From: Hedera helix
Taxonomy: Eukaryota > Streptophyta > Magnoliopsida > Apiales > Araliaceae
Direction: 5' to 3'
Assembly: GCA_947179155.2 (NCBI GenBank)
Contig: OX359266.1
Coordinates: 13,530,098 to 13,594,097 of the forward strand
Length of the DNA stretch: 64,000 bases
The notes under the pieces were generated by a model. The model was not told where the DNA came from and made no database searches. It saw only the letters and a list, made by a program, of their open reading frames with translations. Made by a program: the position numbers and the translations under genes. Shown one piece after another: positions 58,794 to 64,000 of the stretch. Within the stretch, counting starts at the first letter, position 1. Every line of letters starts with the position of its first letter.

Positions 58794-60186
58794 GTATAAA
58801 AATGAATTTATTTGGTTTATTTTTATATTTATGATGATGAAATAATTTTGTGGAAAATTAATAAATAATTAGAATAATTATTACAAATAATTTTTGGATA
58901 TATATGTGTGAATTATATGATTTTTAGGGATATTATGTTGTGAAAAAGTAGAGCAAAAATAGTTAATCTTGTTCTTGGATGACTACTGTTTTTGGAAAGA
59001 AGAAGAAAAAAATTGTAGGGCTGTCCGCGCATTGTGCGACACCCATAATTTTTTGCATGCTAGGTCAAAACGGCGACATTTTGGGTAGGCAGTAAAAGGG
59101 AGCTGCGCCATGCGCGGCGATCAATTTTCGGTAACCGGAAAGGGGGGAAACGACGTCGTTTGGCGTCGGCAGAAGCAGGGGCCGCGCATTGCGCAGTCGG
59201 CAACGCTAGAAATTACCAGCGTGCCCTTAGGTTTTTAAGAAAATACCGAACATGTCCTTTGCTCGAAAAATTACGGTCGTGCCCCTGACCTTTTCAGAAA
59301 ATGACTAGCGTGTCCTAGGGTTGCGAAAATTACCAAAATACCCCTAGAAATTGATTTTTAATTAAATAAATGTTTAAAATTGTTTAAAAATTATAGAAAA
59401 AAACTAAAAATATAGAAATTATATTTGGGTATTAAATTTAATATTTTTGTAAAAATATTAAATATTGGTGATTAATATTTAAATATTTTAAATATTAATC
59501 TAATAAGTTTAAAATTTAGAAAATGATTAAATGAAAATTCGGACAACCAAATATATTAAATTTTGTTCGACGAGCCGGGTTGTCCGCACTGAATGTGTTT
59601 TATATTAAGTTAAGTTAATATATTAAGGGACGAGGTTAATATAATTAACCATATTAATTAGTAATTGACCCGATACCCTAAAATAAATCGTCGAGTATGG
59701 TTAATTACATTATAGATGATATTAATTAATTAAATTAATATCATGAGGAGATAAATAATTATTAATTAGTTATCTTATGGTCATAGGTTGCTCGAGAAAG
59801 GGTTTTGAGCTATCAATTTAATAATTGGACTTCAAGGCAAGTTCTTCAGTACTTTGATGTTAAATGTTTATCTGTCATTATATGTTAATTCTTGTTCAAA
59901 TGAATATAGAATTAGGTGTTATGTGATCTGTAAATAATATGACCACGATGTGTACTTGGTGTAATAATGTGACCGTATGTGAATTTAATTAATGTTTACT
60001 TTATGTAAATGCTAATCTGAAATAGATATGATGCACGTGAAATATATTGCTTAGTAGAAGCACAACATATGATGTATGACACACACAGAGCATGTTATGT
60101 TATGTGCTACATGAAGCATGAAAGGTGTAAACTATTGAACTTGTTGAGTCGTTGTGCTCATTCTTGTATGATATAAACTTTTGCAG
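58794..60186 (+). other. Inferred LTR intron of A3
   Basis: The donor reads GTTGGAAG|GTATAAAA and the acceptor AACTTTTGCAG|GTAAAG. The block CTTGTTGAGTCGTTGTGCTC continues to GCTCA at 60156-60160; the first arm is decayed to TGAGT. Confidence 0.55.
59020..59350. repeat. GC cassette and ATGCCC boxes of A3
   Basis: GTCCGCGCATTGTGCGAC, CTGCGCCATGCGCGGCG, a perfect 14-bp palindrome AAACGACGTCGTTT (59148-59161) and CCGCGCATTGCGCAG form the cassette. From 59210 follow boxes such as AATTACCAGCGTGCCCTT and AATTACCAAAATACCCCT. Confidence 0.75.
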
Positions 60187-61245
60187 GTAAAGAAATAAAT
60201 TTCAGGAATATCAGATTATGTTAGAGACGGATTACCCTGGAAGGTTGTGAACGTAATTGTTATATTTTCGATATTGTAATTCAATGTGGGTAAATGTGCT
60301 AAGTTTATATTGATGTTGTATGTACATATAAATTGGGTCCGGATATGACGAATAGAGTTAAATTGTGAATTGTAATTGTTCAAGATAGTTGTTACGATAA
60401 AGGCTATTATATGTCTAATTATGAATTATGAAACAAAAATAAATAAATTGTGTGGATATGAATAATACTAAATTTTGAATTTTGAGCTTTATGATACTTG
60501 TAGCAAAAAGAAAAAGTAAAGGTTGCGATCCAGGGACTAGGATCGTAGTGTAAAGCCGATAAGTTTTTACATGTCCAAATATTTTAATACAATGATAAAA
60601 AATAAAAAATAAAAAATTTATATCAAAAAATTTGGTAATTGATGACTGTAAAGTCAATTAATAGGTGAAATAAGGTGATTAAAGATTTATTAACGGACCG
60701 AAATTTGGACATTAAGAAAATAATGAATAATAAATATGAAATTTAAGGTAATAAGGTTTGTCAAATTTTTGGGTCGTTACAGATGTGCTGTATGTACATA
60801 TAAATTGGGTCTGGATAGGACGAATAGAGTTAAATTGTGAAATGTAATTGTTCAAGATAGTTGTTACGATAGAGCCTATTATATGTCTAATTATGAATTA
60901 TGAAACAAAGAATATATATATGGATATGAACAATATTGAATTTTGAATGTTGAGCCTTATGATATTTGTAACAGAAAGGAAAAGTAAAGGTTGCGATCCA
61001 TGGACTAGGATCGAGATATTAAGTTTTTAAATATCCAAATAATTTAATACAATGATTGAGAAAAAAGAGAAAAAAAATTATACCGATTTTTTTTTTGGGT
61101 AATTGATGACTGTAAAGTCAATTAATGGGTTAAATAAGGTGATTAAAAATTTATTAACGGACCGAAATTTGGACGTTAAGGAAATAATGAATAATAAATA
61201 TTAAATTTAAGGTAATAAGGTTTGTCGAATTTTGGGGTCGTTACA

Positions 61246-61532
61246 TCTAGCTTTAAGCCGAACTTGACAATGAAAAGAATGAACACTACTTGTCCTATTT
61301 GAAACTTCACAAGGAAGTTGGAGATTTTCTGGTGGCAAGGAATGAATCGGGCTACGAGATCAATTGATCTGTAGTGTCTAGTATGCTAAACAAGGCATTT
61401 AGGAAGGCCAAGTATAGTTAGAAAAAAAAACTTTTTATTATGTAAATTATGTTTGTGTGTTGTGTATATTAACTTTCCTATTTTTATAAGGGAGGTTAAT
61501 AGTAGTAAAGCGATTTATTTCACTCCGATCCA
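61246..61532 (+). mobile_element. M leader after the A2 insertion
   Basis: This continues the M interior before Gag. No open frame of note is present. A poly-A tract near 61423 and a purine-rich GGGAGG near 61491 are the only features. Confidence 0.5.
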
Positions 61533-62483
61533 ATGCAACAATTCGTAAATATCTTGTTAGGTGCCTTAGATAATCGTCCAATAAATAATGCACCCAAACT
61601 ACACCAAGTAACGTTTAAAGACTTTAGAAATATTTGACCCCCAGAATTTGTAGGAACCACTAAACCAATTGATGCCCGAAATTGGGCAAAGGAGATAGAA
61701 AAGGCTTTTGATATAGCCAAGTTGGCGAAAACCAAAAGACCAAATTCGCTACTTATTTAATGAAGGGCGAAGCAAACTTTTAGTGTGAGGCCAACAAACC
61801 TAGGACTGGTGAAGGTGTAATTCCTTGGGACAGGTTTAAGGAGATTTTCTTCGAGAACTATTGTCCACGTAGCATGTAAAATCAAATGGAAGTTCGGTTT
61901 TTAAACCTTAAACAAAGGGGCATGACTAATCCCCAATATGCTTAAAAATTTAATGAGCTTGGCCATTTTGCTCCACAGCAAGTAGATACGGAGGAACGCA
62001 AGACTAAGAGGTTTGAGGATTGGTTAAAGCCCTGGTTGAGCAATAAATTAGTTTTTTCCAACTAGATAACTATTTATAACTTTTTAAAAAAGCGATCATT
62101 GTCAAAGGTGGTAGTGAAGCTTTGGCAAAATTTAATAAAAAAATAATAAGAAAAAGAATGAGGGATGATCTAAGGGAGGAGGAAGTTCAGGGGGAAGTAA
62201 CACCACTAATAATAGTAATAGAAGAAAATGGAGTGGTGGTAACAAAAATAAAGAGGGTGAGAGTAAAAATAAAGTTAAAGCTTATAAGATTTGTGGTAAG
62301 GGCCACTTAGGCGAGGGCTTAAAAGGGAAGAATGTTTGTTACAAATGTGGGAAGGGAAGACACTTTGCCAACAATTGTTCAGCTCCAAGTAATGATAAAT
62401 GTTTCAATTGTGGAGCCACGTGCCATAAAGCTAGGATGTGCCTAAAGAAAGGAGCAGATGTCAAAGAGAGTAAAAATAAATAA
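61533..62483 (+). pseudogene. Gag of Tekay-like element M
   Basis: The start at 61533 opens a frame with TFKDFRNI and PPEFVGTTKPIDARNWAKEI, the N-terminal Gag core; a stop interrupts between them and another follows near 61757. Further on, in shifting frames, are KEIFFENYCPR and QMEVRFLNLKQ, typical of Gag in this group. A glycine/serine/asparagine-rich linker precedes three zinc knuckles: a degenerate YKICGKGHLGEG at about 62282, CYKCGKGRHFANNC at 62337-62378 and CFNCGATCHKARMC at 62400-62441. They would bind the element RNA. The long frame at 62122-62310 is partly out of register with these. The frame ends at a TAA at 62481. It is broken and cannot make Gag. Confidence 0.85.
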
Positions 62484-62540
62484 TGCCACCTCAACAACTA
62501 CATCAAAAGCCCAGGTCGTCTCATAGCTAGAACCTTTAAT

Positions 62541-62768
62541 ATGACGGTGAAAGATGTTGTCGTATCTCAAGACGTAGTGTCAGGTATTATTCCAATCAAC
62601 AACATAAATGCTTATGTGTTATTTGATTCGGGTGTTACTTGCTCTTTTATTTCACATGAGTTTGCTAGGAAATTAAACATACCTAGTGAGAATTTAGATA
62701 CTCCTTTGAACATAGAAATGGCCAATAGGGAAATCATACCTGTTAGAAACATATGTAAGAATTGTTAA
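62541..62768 (+). pseudogene. Aspartic protease of M
   Basis: This segment is in the same frame as the zinc knuckles, separated from them by the stop at 62481 and probably a small frameshift. The catalytic site reads VLFDSGVTCSFIS (Asp-Ser-Gly at 62625-62633), where this group normally has DSGAT, so one conserved alanine is now valine. The sequence that follows, KLNIPSENLDTPLNI, fits the family. The TAA at 62766-62768 cuts the protease from its C-terminal half, which continues in frame as DVILGMDWL at about 62829-62855. Confidence 0.85.
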
Positions 62769-63656
62769 ATAGTGATTAAAGGTCACGAGTTGAGAGGAGA
62801 TCTTATTCCTATTCAGTTAGGAGAATTCGATGTTATTTTAGGAATGGATTGGTTGACCAATCACAAAGCGATGATTGATTGCCAGCAGAAGGGCATGAAC
62901 CTTTTGACAACATCAAAGTCAAATGTTATTTTCAATGGAAATCAAATTCCAAGAAAATCTTGTTGCTTATCTGCAATGCAAGAAAAGATATTACTACAGA
63001 AAGGATTTCAATGTTATTTGGCTCATATCGTAGACACCCAATGGAAATGGTTAGATATAGATCAAATATCAGTTGTAAGGAAATTTGTAAATGTGTTTTT
63101 CGATAAGTTACCTGGTCTTCCACCTGATAGAGAGATTAAGTATGTCATCGACTTTACACCAAGAACTGCGCCAGTGTTAAAGGCTCTATATAGGATGGCA
63201 CCTGTGAAGATGAAGGAATTAATGGTTCAACTACAAGAATTGCTAAGAAAGAAGTACATTCAACCTAGTGTTTCTCCATGGGGAGCACCAGTGTTGTTTG
63301 TTAAAAAGAAGGATGGGACTTTGAGATTATGTATCGACTATCGTGAATTAAACAAGTTGACCATAAAGAATAAGTATCCATCGCCAATTATAGACGACTT
63401 GTTTGATCAAATGAAATGGGCAAAATATTTCTCCAAAATTGATCTACAGTCGGGTTATCATCAATTAAAGGTGAGAAGTGGGGATGTGCTGAAAATAACT
63501 TTTTGCACATGTTACGGACATTACGAGTTTTTGGTAATATCTTTTGGATTAAGAAATGCACCAGTAGCATTCATGGATTTAATGAATAGAGTTTTTAGGC
63601 CATATTTAGACAAGTTTGTAGTAATGTTCATCGATGATATCTTGGTATATTTGTAA
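62769..63656 (+). pseudogene. Reverse transcriptase of M
   Basis: The frame first completes the protease (ILGMDWL) and then encodes a Ty3/gypsy reverse transcriptase of Tekay/Del type: [71 protein letters not shown] and the polymerase site FIDDILVY (FIDD at 63627-63638, the family form of YXDD). All three catalytic aspartates appear to be kept (IDL at the first, DD at the second). A few conserved residues are changed, such as [13 protein letters not shown] where TAFRTRYGHYEF is usual. It ends at a TAA where a serine-lysine pair is expected. It would copy the element RNA into DNA. Confidence 0.9.
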
Positions 63657-64000
63657 AAACTAGAGGAATATGTTGAACACTTGAGAAGTGTACTAGAAAC
63701 CTTAAGAAGAGAACAACTGTATGCTAAATTTTTAAAGTGTGAGTTTTGGTTAGAAAAATTTCAGTTCTTAGGTCATGTAATTGACTAGAACAGAATTACG
63801 GTGTATCCATCGAAGATTGAACTAGTGGTGAATTGGGAGCAACCAAAGACACCAACTAAAGTAAGAAGTTTCTTAGGTTTGGTGGGGTACTATAGACGAT
63901 TCATTCTAGATTTTTCAAAGATAGCAACTCCGTTAACCAACTTAATAAGGAAAACTGTGAAGTGTGTCTGGACAGACAAGTGTGAAGAAAGTTTTCAAGA
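63657..64000 (+). pseudogene. Reverse transcriptase thumb and start of RNase H of M, cut by the window end
   Basis: The same frame continues with [37 protein letters not shown], a TAG stop at 63786-63788, and then [15 protein letters not shown] and [20 protein letters not shown], the connection to RNase H. The RNase H, integrase, chromodomain and 3' LTR lie outside the window. Confidence 0.85.

Larger units (their letters stand above)
57276..60781 (+). mobile_element. Solo LTR A3 (family A)
   Basis: It begins TGTGAAGACCCAAATTTTTG and ends TTTTGGGTCGTTACA, with perfect GATGT duplications at 57271-57275 and 60782-60786. It is inserted near the end of A2, which resumes at 60787. It is 3.51 kb, the most complete family A copy. 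Confidence 0.9.
54150..61245 (+). mobile_element. Solo LTR A2 (family A), interrupted by A3
   Basis: It begins TGTGAAGACCCGAATTTTC and ends TTTTGGGGTCGTTACA. The flanks are TCCAG at 54145-54149 and TCTAG at 61246-61250, a duplication with one transition. Without A3 it is about 3.59 kb. It interrupts the leader of M. It holds AT hairpins, a GT microsatellite, a leader with a short ATG frame, an inferred intron with cassette and boxes, and a terminal exon. Confidence 0.85.

Noticed and set aside
62122..62310. 62-codon frame in the M Gag
   Set aside because: It is partly out of register with the Gag linker and zinc knuckles; it marks a frameshift, not a gene.

Overview
This window is plant nuclear heterochromatin. 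It is AT-rich and made almost entirely of nested LTR retrotransposons: Ty3/gypsy elements of Tekay/Del type and Athila/Tat type, plus one Ty1/copia LTR. I see no host protein gene, tRNA, rRNA or CRISPR array. The only recognisable coding sequence is retroelement debris: an Athila/Tat-like gag and protease on the minus strand (8439-10413), and a Tekay-like gag-protease-reverse transcriptase frame on the plus strand (61533 to the window end) carrying several stop codons. The mix of lineages suggests an eudicot with a large repeat-rich genome; I cannot name the species.

Layout, with names used below. K is a copia-like element on the minus strand: internal remnants at 1-540 and 4469-4938, LTR 4953-7720, split by solo LTR C1 (541-4468). 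G is the Athila/Tat-like gag-pro element on the minus strand: 7721-11638, then LTR pieces 37914-38160 and 46210-46223. D (11639-37913) sits inside the G LTR and has two 4.3-4.8 kb LTRs around a 2.4 kb non-coding interior. E1 (21940-36730) is a solo LTR inside the D 3' LTR. F (25428-36010) is a non-coding Athila-like element inside E1. A1 (26803-32526) is a solo LTR inside an LTR of F. B (28223-31079) is a solo LTR inside A1. The chain G>D>E1>F>A1>B is six levels deep. H (38161-46209, holding E2 40783-45008) is a second insertion into the G LTR. M is a Tekay-like element whose 5' LTR ends at 53403 and holds solo LTR C2 (49172-52285). The M interior holds A2 (54150-61245), which holds A3 (57276-60781). 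Most insertions are bounded by 5-bp target duplications readable in the sequence.

The most interesting signal is an architecture shared by all 12 gypsy-type LTRs here (A1-A3, B, C1, C2, D1, D2, E1, E2, H, M), although most of their sequence does not align between families. Where a TATA box can be read (D1, D2, M, B, C2), a splice-donor-like AAG|GTA or equivalent lies about 160-250 bases downstream. One to two kilobases further (before counting insertions) is a conserved block, usually TTGCTGAGC-N6-GCTCAY, followed 15-45 bases later by a CAG or TAG acceptor. The GCTCAY matches a plant branch site. I infer a conserved intron inside the LTR, which would splice the retrotransposon leader RNA. In most families that intron carries a GC-rich cassette of short palindromes. 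The words differ between copies of one family (C1 versus C2, E1 versus E2) and recur in unrelated families (C1, A and G share one set; D and E1 another; C2 and the copia LTR K a third). A second shared feature is an iterated box of the type AATTACCAAAATGCCC. I know of no description of these features, but I cannot search the literature from here.
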